Source: an uncultured Acidimicrobiales bacterium (GTDB lineage Bacteria > Actinomycetota > Acidimicrobiia > Acidimicrobiales > SZUA-35). From it: 43,618 nucleotides of DNA. The stretch covers positions 1-43,618 of the forward strand of contig CALEWY010000096.1 in the NCBI GenBank assembly GCA_937925335.1, in the 5' to 3' direction. Below are positions 1-8,693 of this stretch, piece after piece. Below the pieces are notes generated by a model. That model worked only from the letters and a program-made list of their open reading frames with translations. It made no database searches and was not told the origin of the DNA. The translations under genes were made by a program, and so were the position numbers. The first letter of the stretch is position 1. Each line of letters starts with the position of its first letter.

Positions 1-1587
1 GGCGTCGATGGCTTTGATGGCGTAGGTGTAGGTGGTGCCGGCTGTTGCGGTGGTGTCGGTGTAGGTGAGGTCGGTGACGGTGTCGATGATGGTGCCGAGG
101 CTGCCGTCGGTGGATCGGTAGATCTGGTAGCCGGTCACCCCTGTGTCATCCGTCGATTCAAGCCACGAGAGCGTGATCTCGCTGGCGCCGGCGTCAGCAT
201 CGAGTCCCTTCGGAGCCGATGGGCGTTCGTTGTCGGCGGCGAAGCTCTCATCGCAGAAGCGAGCGAGGTTGCCATTCCAGTTTCCGCCGGAACGGGTCAT
301 TTGGCCGCCGACCCAAAGGCAGTCATCAGATGAGCCGCTGATCGCCCACGGTCCGGATGCGCCAGACATATCGAAGGTGACGTCGACGAGATGATCGCCG
401 GTGTTGGCGTCATAGGTGAGCAAGCCACGAACCGGCGTCCACACGCCGGGGTTCGGAGAAACGGTCGGGAAGAGCTCCGCTCCGGTCGACGGGTTGAGAT
501 GCTGGCTCCAGCAGTGGCAGCCGGCGTAGACACGATCGCCAACCTGCTCGAGAACCTGGAAGTCGCCACCGCCGGACAGTGCCCAGACGCCCGAGTCCGG
601 GTTCGTTCCTGTGTAGTAGACCTGCTCACGGGTGAGCGACGTGCCGTCGAGGACCTGGAGAAGGTGTTCCTCGCCCGCGACGAAGACCTTCGAGTCGGTT
701 GCGACGACGGCGTACTGGCGGCCGGTCTGCTCGAGGTTCGGCACGAACTCTTCGACGCCCGGAACAAGCTCGCCGTCGCTGGTTTGGATCGCCGTGAAGC
801 GGTCGCCGTAGTCGGCATCGCCGTTGACGGAGCTGAAGAAGCCGACGACATAAAGGCGTGAACCGTCGGGGCTGGGGTCGATGTCCCACACGCCGCCGCC
901 GGAGATGACGGGGTCGAACGCGGCATCGGGTTTGCCGGTGTTCAGGTTCACACGGGCGACCCGGAGGTGCTGCTGGTAGGACGATCCGCTGCGGACGTGT
1001 GTGAACGTGCCGCCGACGTAGAGCCAGCCGTTGTTCACGTCGAGCGAACGAGCGACGGGAAGGTCGGTTGTCCACGGACGTTCGAGGCCGGCACGCCAGG
1101 TTGGATCGAGAGCGCCCGTGGTCGGGTCGACCGCCGCAAGGCCTGCGGTGTCGGCTGCTCCACCGATCGAGGTGAAGTCACCACCGATGAAGAGGCGTGA
1201 GCCGTCAGGTGAGGCCGTGATCGCAAAAACCGAACCGCCGCGCACATCGGGCTGGAAGGTCGAGATCCACTGCCCGGTGCGACTGTCCATCGCGGCGAGG
1301 GCTGCCTGGTTTGTGGTCTGGCCGCCCTGGCCGGTGGTGGTGGAGGTGAACTTGCCGCCGACGTACATCGTGTCGCCGATGGTCTCGAGCGCCCAGACCG
1401 GTGACTGGAAGTTGTTGCTCTGCGACGCCATGATCCCCGCAACGCCGCCGACCGGCTCGGAGCTGTCGCTCAGCTCGGCACTTGCCGGGGGAGCGGTAGC
1501 TCCAACGACGAGAGCGCTGAGCAGCGAAAACGCCAACAGGAGGCTGGCGATGGGTCGTCGAGATGGGGGTCGATGCGCGGTCACCAC
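1..1587 (-). CDS. Secreted beta-propeller / fibronectin type III protein (3' end outside window)
   Basis: The minus strand is open from a GTG at 1587 to base 1, giving 529 residues with no stop, so the C-terminus lies beyond the left edge. The N-terminus is basic (HRPPSRRP), followed by a hydrophobic stretch and an APPASA cleavage site near residue 37: a Sec signal peptide. Residues about 45-440 hold repeats of the type 'LYVGGxFTxV...ARVNLNTG', with Asp/Pro-rich turns (SPDGSRLYV), which resemble delta-60/DUF5122-like beta-propeller blades. Residues about 456-529 read as a fibronectin type III domain (EITLSWLEST, GVTGYQIYRS, TYTYAIKAIDA). An exported surface or matrix protein is likely; its ligand is unknown. 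The ATG two bases upstream meets a stop at once in its own frame, so GTG 1587 (or the adjacent GTG 1584) is preferred. There is only a weak, distant AAGGG as SD. Confidence 0.8.
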   Translation of the reverse strand, partial: MVTAHRPPSRRPIASLLLAFSLLSALVVGATAPPASAELSDSSEPVGGVAGIMASQSNNFQSPVWALETIGDTMYVGGKFTSTTTGQGGQTTNQAALAAMDSRTGQWISTFQPDVRGGSVFAITASPDGSRLFIGGDFTSIGGAADTAGLAAVDPTTGALDPTWRAGLERPWTTDLPVARSLDVNNGWLYVGGTFTHVRSGSSYQQHLRVARVNLNTGKPDAAFDPVISGGGVWDIDPSPDGSRLYVVGFFSSVNGDADYGDRFTAIQTSDGELVPGVEEFVPNLEQTGRQYAVVATDSKVFVAGEEHLLQVLDGTSLTREQVYYTGTNPDSGVWALSGGGDFQVLEQVGDRVYAGCHCWSQHLNPSTGAELFPTVSPNPGVWTPVRGLLTYDANTGDHLVDVTFDMSGASGPWAISGSSDDCLWVGGQMTRSGGNWNGNLARFCDESFAADNERPSAPKGLDADAGASEITLSWLESTDDTGVTGYQIYRSTDGSLGTIIDTVTDLTYTDTTATAGTTYTYAIKAIDA

Positions 1588-1743
1588 ATGAGTAGTACCG
1601 ACCCTTGATTGGTTGCTTGAGAGGCGTTTGGCCCCACTGCGTTAGGAGTTGTACCTCCGCTGCTAGCCCGATCGGATCAGCGTCTCGTGCAAGACCGGCA
1701 TGAACACTGGGCCTGAGCGAGATCGGCCGGATGCCGCGAAGGG

Positions 1744-3219
1744 CTAGACCGTCAGTACACCGTCGGCATCGACGTGAGCGGATTGGCCGATCAACTCGGT
1801 GATCATCGCTTCGCTCATCAACGCCTCGTCGGTGCTGTTCGCCCAGGTTCGAGCACCTGCGGGCGTGCGGACTGCGGCGAGGAGCTTCTCGGCTCCGTCG
1901 CGATCGTGCATCACCGTGTAGGCCTCGACGACGCCTTCACCGGCGAACGACTCGTCGAGATCCGTCGTCTCGATCGCATCGACGGCCTCTTGCACATCGT
2001 CGTGCTGGAACGGCTTCGTCGGCGGTTCGGTCGAGTAGATGCCGAGCGCATGTTTGGTGATGTAGCCGCCGTTGGCGGTCACCAGTCCGACCGAGCCTGC
2101 GTCGGTTCGTAGCGTGTCGACCATGGTGGCGATCGAGTGGGTGACGTAGTTGTTCAAGGGGCCACCAGCGAACGTGAGTCCGCCGGTCTGTGTGAGCTGC
2201 CGATCGAGGCTCAGGCCAAGTGCGGCCGACGAGATCTGCACCGCTGATGGGAAGCACGAATAGATATCGACGTGGTCGAGCTGGTCGGGGCCGAGCTCGG
2301 TTAGTTCGAACAGCCGGCGGCCAGCCTCCGCGATCGCTGGGGATGAGTGCAGGTCGCGACGATTCGACACCGCGTAGGTGTCGTGGGCGTCGGTGCCGGC
2401 ATGGGGGAAGACCCAACGATCTCGGGGGACACCCGCGGCCTCGGCGGCTGCGGCCGAGCACATGATCAGCGCTGCACCCTGGTCGAGATCCCAGTTGGAG
2501 TTCATCGCCTTCGTGTAGGGGTAGCCCACCATCCGGTTGCCGTCATCGGGCGAGGTGATCGCCTCGGCGGTCATCTCCGTTCGGGTCCAGGCGTGTTCGT
2601 TCTGCGCCGCGACCTGGTTGAAACCAGCCCAGAGCTTCCCGAGCCGAGCCCGGTGCTCGTCGTGCGTTTCACCATTGGCCGCTCGAATCGCTGACTCGAA
2701 CACGGGATAGAAGTTGATTGGTTGGTCGAGGCCGCGGCTTGCTTCGAACTCGGTCGACATCCTCACATCGGCTTGGAAGCGTTCGGTTGGTTCGACGTCG
2801 GTCTGATCGGTGATCGTCAGCTCCAAGCCGGCTCGCTTGATGCGGCGCCGACTCCAGATCGTCTCCGCTCCAACGATGGCGGCGACGTCGAGATCACCGT
2901 TGGCAATCCGTGATGCCATCGCGTTGACGTAGGACTGTGGCGTGTTGCCACCGTGGTAGCTGAGCAGCGTGGTTGCGTCCGGCGATCCAACGCCTTTTGC
3001 GATCAGTCGGCCGGGATCGCTGTAGCGCCAGGCGCCGTAGACGACAGCCACGGCATCGAGGCTGGAGAGAAGGGAAGGAGCACCGGCATCGTCTGCGGCA
3101 TCCACGGTGACGGCCTGCATGAGGGCCACCGGTTCCATCGCATCGGCGAGGTCGTCAGGCCGGTGCGTGCGTTGGGCGACACCGACGATGACTGGTGTGC
3201 GGGGATCGAGGGTGCTCAT
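1744..3219 (-). CDS. Thiolase-like protein (TLP1 type) with extra C-terminal domain
   Basis: This 491-residue protein starts at an ATG preceded by GGAG at 6 nt. The N-terminus (TPVIVGVAQRTHRPDD) and 'AAIVGAETIWSRRR' are those of the actinobacterial acetyl-CoA acetyltransferase/thiolase-like family. The segment where active thiolases carry the nucleophilic Cys reads GGNTPQSYVNAMAS, without a Cys. The later catalytic loops are YSCFPSAVQ and GGPLNNYVTHSI, the latter keeping a His. The last ~90 residues (VVEAYTVMHDRDGAEK onward) fit the additional C-terminal domain described for mycobacterial thiolase-like protein 1, which also explains the length. A role in acyl-CoA or sterol/lipid binding or transfer is more likely than classical thiolysis. 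It lies 47 bp downstream of the CopD-like gene on the same strand and may be cotranscribed with it. Confidence 0.8.
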   Translation of the reverse strand: MSTLDPRTPVIVGVAQRTHRPDDLADAMEPVALMQAVTVDAADDAGAPSLLSSLDAVAVVYGAWRYSDPGRLIAKGVGSPDATTLLSYHGGNTPQSYVNAMASRIANGDLDVAAIVGAETIWSRRRIKRAGLELTITDQTDVEPTERFQADVRMSTEFEASRGLDQPINFYPVFESAIRAANGETHDEHRARLGKLWAGFNQVAAQNEHAWTRTEMTAEAITSPDDGNRMVGYPYTKAMNSNWDLDQGAALIMCSAAAAEAAGVPRDRWVFPHAGTDAHDTYAVSNRRDLHSSPAIAEAGRRLFELTELGPDQLDHVDIYSCFPSAVQISSAALGLSLDRQLTQTGGLTFAGGPLNNYVTHSIATMVDTLRTDAGSVGLVTANGGYITKHALGIYSTEPPTKPFQHDDVQEAVDAIETTDLDESFAGEGVVEAYTVMHDRDGAEKLLAAVRTPAGARTWANSTDEALMSEAMITELIGQSAHVDADGVLTV

Positions 3220-3266
3220 TGGGCGCTCCGAGATTGATGGCTTTGCGACACGACCTCAACCGAGAC

Positions 3267-3740
3267 CTACACCGCTGAAGAGAGTTGTGCTCCCAGGAAC
3301 ATCACCACGAGCGAGGCGACCAAGCCAATCGCGCCCGTCGCTGCGATCACGACCTTTTTGTCGGAGGCCGCGTGTGCGGCGGCCGCGCCACCGGCGGCAA
3401 CCACGAGCAAGATCTTGATTCCCAGGGTGACCTGATAACCGGTGCCCACGGTTTGATCAGCTTCGATCAAGTTCCACACGCCGGTGACGAAGGCCAAAAC
3501 GAAGGCCGGCCAAGCGACTCGAGCGAACCCCTTTGCCGCAGCCTGGGTGGCTTCAGGGCCGATCTTGCGAAGCCCAGGGACCACTCCGGCGAGCACGATC
3601 TGCCCGCCAACCCAGATTCCTGCAGCCAAAATGTGAAGGAAGATTCGGACCGAGTCGAGCGATGGAGCCAACATCTCGCCCAACCTAGGGCGTACGCACT
3701 GGCTCGGTGTGCGTGGCGTGGACGACCGATTGCGCTTCAT
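3267..3740 (-). CDS. CopD-like four-helix membrane protein
   Basis: I place the start at the ATG at 3740 because AAAGGAGGT sits 5-6 nt upstream, one of the best SD sites in the window; this gives 157 residues. Four membrane helices are visible at about residues 31-54, 75-93, 103-124 and 129-151. The first contains LHILAAGIWVGGQ, the His/Trp/Gly-rich signature of the copper-resistance CopD family. Known CopD domains sit in the inner membrane and are linked to copper uptake, but no CopC partner is present, so the metal role is uncertain. A later ATG at 3674 (MLAPSLDS) would also keep all helices but has a weaker SD. It is divergent from the RCC1 gene, and the thiolase-like gene follows after 47 bp. 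Confidence 0.75.
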   Translation of the reverse strand: MKRNRSSTPRTPSQCVRPRLGEMLAPSLDSVRIFLHILAAGIWVGGQIVLAGVVPGLRKIGPEATQAAAKGFARVAWPAFVLAFVTGVWNLIEADQTVGTGYQVTLGIKILLVVAAGGAAAAHAASDKKVVIAATGAIGLVASLVVMFLGAQLSSAV

Positions 3741-3790
3741 AGCGCACCTCCTTTGGGGGTGGGGGGTGCGTTTTGCCCACGTAGGGTTCG

Positions 3791-3820
3791 TTGACAGTGC
3801 GGCGGAAACCGCGAGACACT
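3791..3820 (+). promoter_or_regulatory. Candidate promoter of the RCC1/DUF4214 gene
   Basis: A perfect -35 hexamer TTGACA (3791-3796) is followed after 18 nt by GACACT (3815-3820), a weak -10. It lies between the divergent CopD-like gene and the RCC1 gene, 57 bp before the chosen GTG start. The spacer contains a small GCGG/CCGC hairpin (GCGGCGGAAACCGCG). Confidence 0.4.
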
Positions 3821-3876
3821 GCTGCGTCAATGTGTGGGCTGGACGGCGGCGTTCAGTCATTGGGAAGGTGGGCAAG

Positions 3877-5478
3877 GTGCGGAACGGGCGATCTTTGGGT
3901 GCTCAAAAACGGAGCGTCACTCGATTTGTGCTCGGCGCGCTGGCGATCATCGCTGCGCTGTTGGGTTCGGTCGGTGTGTCACCGGTGAGTGCAGAACCAC
4001 CCGGCGGCGAGGCCTCGTTGGCCGTCGGCGACGATCACACCTGTGTGCTCGTTGAAGAAGGCCGGATCTCGTGCGTTGGCGATGGTGACTCCGGTCAGCT
4101 CGGCGACAGCACCAACTTTGAGGACCGACGCAAGCCTCACCTCGTCGTCGGCATCGAAACGGCGATCGGCGTCAGCGCCGGCGAAGACCACACGTGTGCC
4201 GTCCTCGCCGATGGCACCGTGAAGTGCTGGGGCGACAACGACAAGGGTCAGCTCGGCAACGGTGACGCCACCGGTCGAGACCGCAGCTCTCCCGTCGACG
4301 TTCGCAACATCGACGACGCCGTCGCCGTTGCAGCTGGCGACAACCACACGTGCGCCGTCCGCCAAAACGGAACGGTCCTCTGCTGGGGTGAGAATGGCGA
4401 AGGTCAGCTCGGCAACGGCACCCGCACCAACTCCAACGTCCCTGTCTTCGTGCGCAACATCGGCCGTGCTCAGGCCGTGGCCGCTGGCCAGTTCCACACC
4501 TGCGTGGTCACCAGCGACGACTTCGTCTCATGCTGGGGCGACAACCGATGGGGCCAGCTCGGTGACGGCACCTCAACCGACCGCCTTCTCGCTCGCCGAG
4601 TCGTGCAGCTCGAGCAGGTCAGCTCCGTCGCTGCTGGTTTCTCCCACACGTGCGCCACCGAAAAGACCGGTGCGGTGAAGTGCTGGGGCTCGAACGAATT
4701 CGGTCAGCTCGGTGACGGCACCCGCCGCTCGACGATCCGACCGAGTGTGGTCCCCGGCCTGAACAACGCTCGACAGGTCTCCGTTGGTTACCGCAGCTCC
4801 TGTGCCGTCTCCGGCGGCACCGGCTATTGCTGGGGCTACAACGAGTTCGGTCAGCTCGGTGACGGAACACTCACCAACACGATTCTTCCCACCCCGATCG
4901 TCGGTGCATTCCCGGTCGCCGCCGTTGGTGTTGGCGACGATCACGCTTGCTTCATTGCCGACTCTCGTCTCGTCGCCTGCTGGGGTGACAACGCAGACGG
5001 TCAGCTCGGACGAGGTGACTACCTCGATCAGATCACCCCATCGGTTCTCGACGCTGCGGCTTACATCGCGGTTGAGCAGATCCCACCGCCGAACTCACTC
5101 GACGAGCTGGTCAACCGGCCGGACTTCATCGTTGCTCACGCTCAGGTGCTTCGTCTCTACCAGGCGTTCTTCGCCCGTGACCCCGATCTCGGCGGAGCGA
5201 TCTTCTGGATCGAGCAATACAACAACGGCGACACGCTGCTCCGGATCTCCGAACGATTCACCGGAACACCCGAGTTCGACTTCTTCTACGAAGGAACCAC
5301 GAACCAAGAGTTCGTCAACCGCGTCTACCAGAACGTGCTCGGCCGACCGCCAGAGCAGGTCGGGTTCGACTTCTGGGTCAACGAACTGAACCAGGGCATG
5401 ACTCGGGGCAACATGGTGCGACTGATCGCAACCAGCGCCCCCGAGTTCGTCGAAGCCAACCGATTCGGCGGGCTGTAA
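3877..5478 (+). CDS. Secreted RCC1-repeat protein with C-terminal DUF4214 domain
   Basis: The GTG at 3877 has GGAAGG 8 nt upstream and yields 533 residues; upstream in-frame starts would only add Arg-rich junk and run into the promoter and the divergent gene. A signal peptide is clear (KRSVTRFVLGALAIIAALLG, cleavage near SPVSA, residue 39). Residues about 47-395 contain seven RCC1 repeats, each with an [AV]AxGxxHTC core followed by CWGxNxxGQLGxG. The Cys in each half-repeat suggests disulfide stabilisation outside the cell. Residues about 409-533 form a DUF4214 domain (YQAFFARDPDLGGAIFWI, VYQNVLGRPPEQVGFDFWV), a helical module common in bacterial surface and adhesion proteins. The gene is monocistronic and ends at a strong terminator. 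The role is probably extracellular binding or attachment, and the partner is unknown. Confidence 0.85.
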   Translation: MRNGRSLGAQKRSVTRFVLGALAIIAALLGSVGVSPVSAEPPGGEASLAVGDDHTCVLVEEGRISCVGDGDSGQLGDSTNFEDRRKPHLVVGIETAIGVSAGEDHTCAVLADGTVKCWGDNDKGQLGNGDATGRDRSSPVDVRNIDDAVAVAAGDNHTCAVRQNGTVLCWGENGEGQLGNGTRTNSNVPVFVRNIGRAQAVAAGQFHTCVVTSDDFVSCWGDNRWGQLGDGTSTDRLLARRVVQLEQVSSVAAGFSHTCATEKTGAVKCWGSNEFGQLGDGTRRSTIRPSVVPGLNNARQVSVGYRSSCAVSGGTGYCWGYNEFGQLGDGTLTNTILPTPIVGAFPVAAVGVGDDHACFIADSRLVACWGDNADGQLGRGDYLDQITPSVLDAAAYIAVEQIPPPNSLDELVNRPDFIVAHAQVLRLYQAFFARDPDLGGAIFWIEQYNNGDTLLRISERFTGTPEFDFFYEGTTNQEFVNRVYQNVLGRPPEQVGFDFWVNELNQGMTRGNMVRLIATSAPEFVEANRFGGL

Positions 5479-5507
5479 CTCCCTCCGGGGCCCGGCGGTG
5501 AAAACTC

Positions 5508-5544
5508 AACAGTCCCTCCGGAGCTTGGCTCCGGAGGGACTGTT
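5508..5544. terminator. Strong bidirectional intrinsic terminator
   Basis: A perfect 17-bp inverted repeat, AACAGTCCCTCCGGAGC / GCTCCGGAGGGACTGTT, with a 3-nt TTG loop. It is followed on the plus strand by CGTTTTGTCG and preceded on the minus-strand side by A/T-rich GTTTTCA. It lies between the convergent RCC1 gene (stop 5478) and the DUF937 gene (stop 5584) and can serve both. Confidence 0.9.
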
Positions 5545-5583
5545 CGTTTTGTCGTTGTTGATCAGCGGGTGCTGATCGGTGCG

Positions 5584-6207
5584 CTACTTGCCGAGGATCT
5601 TTCCGAGCAGACCACCAAGGCCACCGCCGCCTCCGGCGTCGCCCTTGCCTCCGCCGGCCATGCCAGCGAGGTCATCCATGATCGATCCGTCACCATCGGC
5701 ATCGAGGATCGAGGCCAAACCGCCGAGACCGGGGTTCGCCTTCTCCTGCACCTGACGCTCCTGGTTCAAGACGTTGCCAAGGCCGGCAGCGTCGAGGCCG
5801 CCCTCCTGCTTCTTCTTGCTCAAGAAGCCCATGACGATCGGTGCCAACACCGGCAAGAGCTTCGAGATCGAGCCGAGGTCGAGGCCACTTTGGCCGGCGA
5901 GGTTCTGCTGAACGTTCTCCTGCTTGTTGCCAAGCACGTGTCCGAGGATGGCTGCGCCAGGACCTTCACCAGACAGCAGCGGACCGAGCTGGTCCATGAT
6001 GCTGGGGCTGTGATCGTCGAGTGCGGTGGCGAGTGCATTCGCACCCTCCGGCTTGGCCGCGTTGGTCGCCATGCCGCCGAGAAGAGCGGGCAATGCCATG
6101 CCGATCGCCTTCTGTGCGGCGCCTTGGTCAACGCCGAGACCTTGTGCGATTTGGCTCACGCCGCCTTCGCCCAGAGATCCCATCAATTCGTCGAGTAGTC
6201 CTGCCAT
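5584..6207 (-). CDS. DUF937 family protein
   Basis: Start at ATG 6207 (MAGLLDELMG), with GAAAGGG 8 nt upstream; 207 residues. The N-terminal half (VSQIAQGLGVDQGAAQKAIGMALPALLGGM, written here in pieces: VSQIAQGLGV, AAQKAIGMAL, PALLGGM) is the DUF937 helical module. The middle repeats the theme (ISKLLPVLAPIVMGFL). The region LDADGDGSIMDDLAGM looks like a dockerin/EF-hand-type Asp-rich loop. The C-terminus is Gly-rich (GGGGGLGGLLGKILGK). No signal peptide is visible. The function of DUF937 is not established. It follows the S15 hydrolase by 34 bp on the same strand, so the two may be cotranscribed. Confidence 0.8.
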   Translation of the reverse strand: MAGLLDELMGSLGEGGVSQIAQGLGVDQGAAQKAIGMALPALLGGMATNAAKPEGANALATALDDHSPSIMDQLGPLLSGEGPGAAILGHVLGNKQENVQQNLAGQSGLDLGSISKLLPVLAPIVMGFLSKKKQEGGLDAAGLGNVLNQERQVQEKANPGLGGLASILDADGDGSIMDDLAGMAGGGKGDAGGGGGLGGLLGKILGK

Positions 6208-6241
6208 GAGTATGGCCCTTTCGCTTGCGTAGCCTTTGACG

Positions 6242-8620
6242 CTACCCGTTTCGACAGGGCTGACCCCGGAGGGACCCGCATGGCGGCCGGGCATCCGGTG
6301 CATCGACGTCGGCAAGGAGGGGGAGCGCGATGGACGAATCGAAGTCGCCACCGGTATGGATCGTCACGGTTGTTTCCTCCGGCAGAACATCGAATCGCCA
6401 CTGCGGTCGAGAGGCGCCAGGTGTGTCGATCGTGAGCTGAAGACGAGAGTCATCACGCAACACATGAGCAAAGGGAAGGATCTCGATCCGGACCAGAACC
6501 GGCTCCTCGTCTGGCGACAACCGAGCAACGTCGGACTCGAGTCCGCTGATCACCGGCCGCAACTCGGTGGCATCCTCAGCGAGCGCCCGACGTGACAAAC
6601 GCAGCCACCCGGCTTGGATGTAGGTCTCCGAACCGTCGGGATGGATCTCGCTCAAGGTCGCTTCGAGGTCGGCATCGGTGCCGTCGATGGTTACCCACAG
6701 ATCCACGCTGGCCGGACCGGCCAGCACGAACTCGTCGCTCATCACGCCAGACGTGAAGGTGATTCGGTTCTCCGACGCCGTCGGCAACCAGTTCCATCCC
6801 GGATCGTTGGTCCAGATCCGGCCGAGGTCGTCGGTTGTCACGACATCGCCCTCGTCGGGGTCGGTGACGAAACTTGGTGTTCCGGTCGATGACACGGGGT
6901 CGGGCGACAAGCGTTCACCGCCGACCAGATGAAAACGCAACACCTCGAGTTCCGGAGACGGCCAGGCGTCGAGCTCGACATCGAAGCGGGCTTGAGGAAG
7001 GTTCGGGCTGTTCGCCCCCACCTCGAAGAGCACACGGATCTGGGGCTCGGACTCGTACTGCTCGCGGGCTGCTGACGCGCTGAGGCCGGGGTAGTTGTCC
7101 GGCGGCAGGCTGACGGGTGATCCAAAGACGGCTGACAAACCGGTCGCGGCCAAGATGCGCGTGATCGGGTCGATCCCGGGGGAGCGGTCGGCGACATAGA
7201 GGTCGTAGAACTCGACGATCGGTACCAACACGTCCGGGCCGAGCGGATCGATGTGCAGACCGTTGTAGAGATAGGCCCGCAAGACCGGAGCGTTGTCGAA
7301 GTCGTCGAGGATGGCTGGGAACCGCCCGCCCGTCTGCTCATCGTGGAAGGCGCCCGCCAAGAAGATCGGCACATCGATGTTGCCAGCGGTGTTGTCGGGC
7401 GAGCGAGAGGCCGCGAAGTCATCGAGGAACGGTTGGGTCTGGATCGTCGAGATGAGATCCGGGTTGTGGACCCGCAGATCTTGATTGGCCTCGCAGACGT
7501 CATCGCCGCTGGCGATCCGGTCGGCCGACCATGCCTGGCCGCCCGCACCGGCGTTGTTGCTCACGAGGCGCGTCCAGTCAGCACCGAAGCCGTCGTTGAA
7601 GATGCCGCCGGGGTAGAGGACGGAGTCGACACGGTCGATGACCGATAGCGGGGCGATCGCATCGAGGCTCGGCGGCTGTGTGCCCGCAACGTGGAGCTGC
7701 ATGATCCCCGGATAGCTCACGCCCCACATGCCGATGCCGTCGACCCAATCCTGGGTTGCCAACGTTTCGATCACGTCGTAGCCGTCGAGGCTTTGGATGG
7801 GCTCGAACGCATCGAACGAACCGCCCGAACAGCCGGTGCCACGCACGTTCACCTGCACGAGTGCGTAGCCGAGAGCGGTGATGAGGAGGCGGGAAGGGTC
7901 GTCGGCGTTGGGGTCCGACGGGCTGTAGCCCGAGTATTCGAACAGCGTTGGGTACGGGCCGTTGCGGATCGAACCGGGAAGGCTGACGAAGACCGAGAGT
8001 GTTGTGCCGTCTCGAGTTGTGATGTAGCCGTAGCCGGAGGTGACCTCCTGGTCATAGATCGATTCGTCGTCCGGTGCCGTCGCCGATGCGTCGGGAATGA
8101 CGAGCGATGGACCTCGTGCGATCGGTCCGTCTGCGTCCCACACCTGCACGGTCGCCGCGCCGGCAGGTAGATCGCGCAACAACGCCGTTCCAGACTCGGA
8201 GAGCTCGGAGGCTTCGACGGTGTCGCGCCCGATCTCGTCGCCGCGAGAATCGACGACGACAATGTCGGTGCCGACCTCGGCATCGAAGACGTTCAACCGG
8301 TTTGGCGAGATCGACGTGGTGATCGATGCGACGGGAAGCGGCGGCTCGGTTGTTGTCGTTGTCGCCGGAAGGGTGGTCGTCGTGGTTTCGTCGTCGGACT
8401 CGGTGAACTGTGGCTCACCCGAGGTCAGATCGCTCGATGCGCCCAAATCGGCATCGCTTGGCTCGTCGCTCGTGCACGCTGCGGCGAAGAGTGCGACGGC
8501 CAGAAACGGGATCGAGGCCATTCGTCGCCTGCGTTGGGCGCCGCTCGACCGTTGCGATCGCGGTCGGTCGGGTCGTTGCTCGCAATGCCGCGTCATGACA
8601 CCAGTCTTGCTGTTGTTCAA
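6242..8620 (-). CDS. Lipoprotein CocE/NonD-type S15 hydrolase (X-Pro dipeptidyl-peptidase family)
   Basis: Start at TTG 8620, because GGGAAGGA lies exactly 6 nt upstream; the next in-frame ATG (8596) has no SD. The product is 792 residues. A basic N-terminus leads to the lipobox AVALFAAAC, lipid Cys at 49, then a Thr-rich linker (TTTTTLPATTTTT). Residues about 195-470 form the alpha/beta-hydrolase core. Ser302 lies in GVSYPG, with Asp427 (FHDEQTGG) and His456 (NGLHID) as the likely rest of the triad; the oxyanion region NVRGTGCSGG precedes it. Residues about 560-780 are the jelly-roll C-terminal domain of this family (VDLWVTIDGTDADLEATLSEI). Residues about 95-175 are an additional beta-rich N-terminal domain. 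An outer-face hydrolase of esters, amides or X-Pro peptides is expected; substrate cannot be read from the sequence. Confidence 0.88.
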   Translation of the reverse strand: MNNSKTGVMTRHCEQRPDRPRSQRSSGAQRRRRMASIPFLAVALFAAACTSDEPSDADLGASSDLTSGEPQFTESDDETTTTTLPATTTTTEPPLPVASITTSISPNRLNVFDAEVGTDIVVVDSRGDEIGRDTVEASELSESGTALLRDLPAGAATVQVWDADGPIARGPSLVIPDASATAPDDESIYDQEVTSGYGYITTRDGTTLSVFVSLPGSIRNGPYPTLFEYSGYSPSDPNADDPSRLLITALGYALVQVNVRGTGCSGGSFDAFEPIQSLDGYDVIETLATQDWVDGIGMWGVSYPGIMQLHVAGTQPPSLDAIAPLSVIDRVDSVLYPGGIFNDGFGADWTRLVSNNAGAGGQAWSADRIASGDDVCEANQDLRVHNPDLISTIQTQPFLDDFAASRSPDNTAGNIDVPIFLAGAFHDEQTGGRFPAILDDFDNAPVLRAYLYNGLHIDPLGPDVLVPIVEFYDLYVADRSPGIDPITRILAATGLSAVFGSPVSLPPDNYPGLSASAAREQYESEPQIRVLFEVGANSPNLPQARFDVELDAWPSPELEVLRFHLVGGERLSPDPVSSTGTPSFVTDPDEGDVVTTDDLGRIWTNDPGWNWLPTASENRITFTSGVMSDEFVLAGPASVDLWVTIDGTDADLEATLSEIHPDGSETYIQAGWLRLSRRALAEDATELRPVISGLESDVARLSPDEEPVLVRIEILPFAHVLRDDSRLQLTIDTPGASRPQWRFDVLPEETTVTIHTGGDFDSSIALPLLADVDAPDARPPCGSLRGQPCRNG

Positions 8621-8622
8621 GA

Positions 8623-8692
8623 AGAATCCTTCCCACCACGCTTAGTGTCGGTTACGCTACCCAGCGGGCGGAGTTGGTCTCGAGAGGATTCT
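8623..8692. promoter_or_regulatory. Divergent promoter region with mirrored ribosome-binding sites
   Basis: The 73 bp between the S15 hydrolase and the MmpL-like gene begin and end with the inverted repeat AGAATCCT (8623-8630) / AGGATTCT (8685-8692). Each arm overlaps the SD of one of the two divergent genes. A plausible plus-strand promoter inside is TTCCCA (8630-8635), 17 nt, TACGCT (8653-8658). Confidence 0.35.
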
Positions 8693-8693
8693 C

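Noticed and set aside
1588..1743. Possible c-di-GMP riboswitch in the leader of the first gene
   Set aside because: The minus strand has ACGCA, GGGC and AAAC in an order that recalls one conserved strand of the GEMM aptamer. The second conserved half and the closing helices could not be found, and the GGAG/CTCC hairpin there is only 4 bp. A covariance-model search would be decisive.
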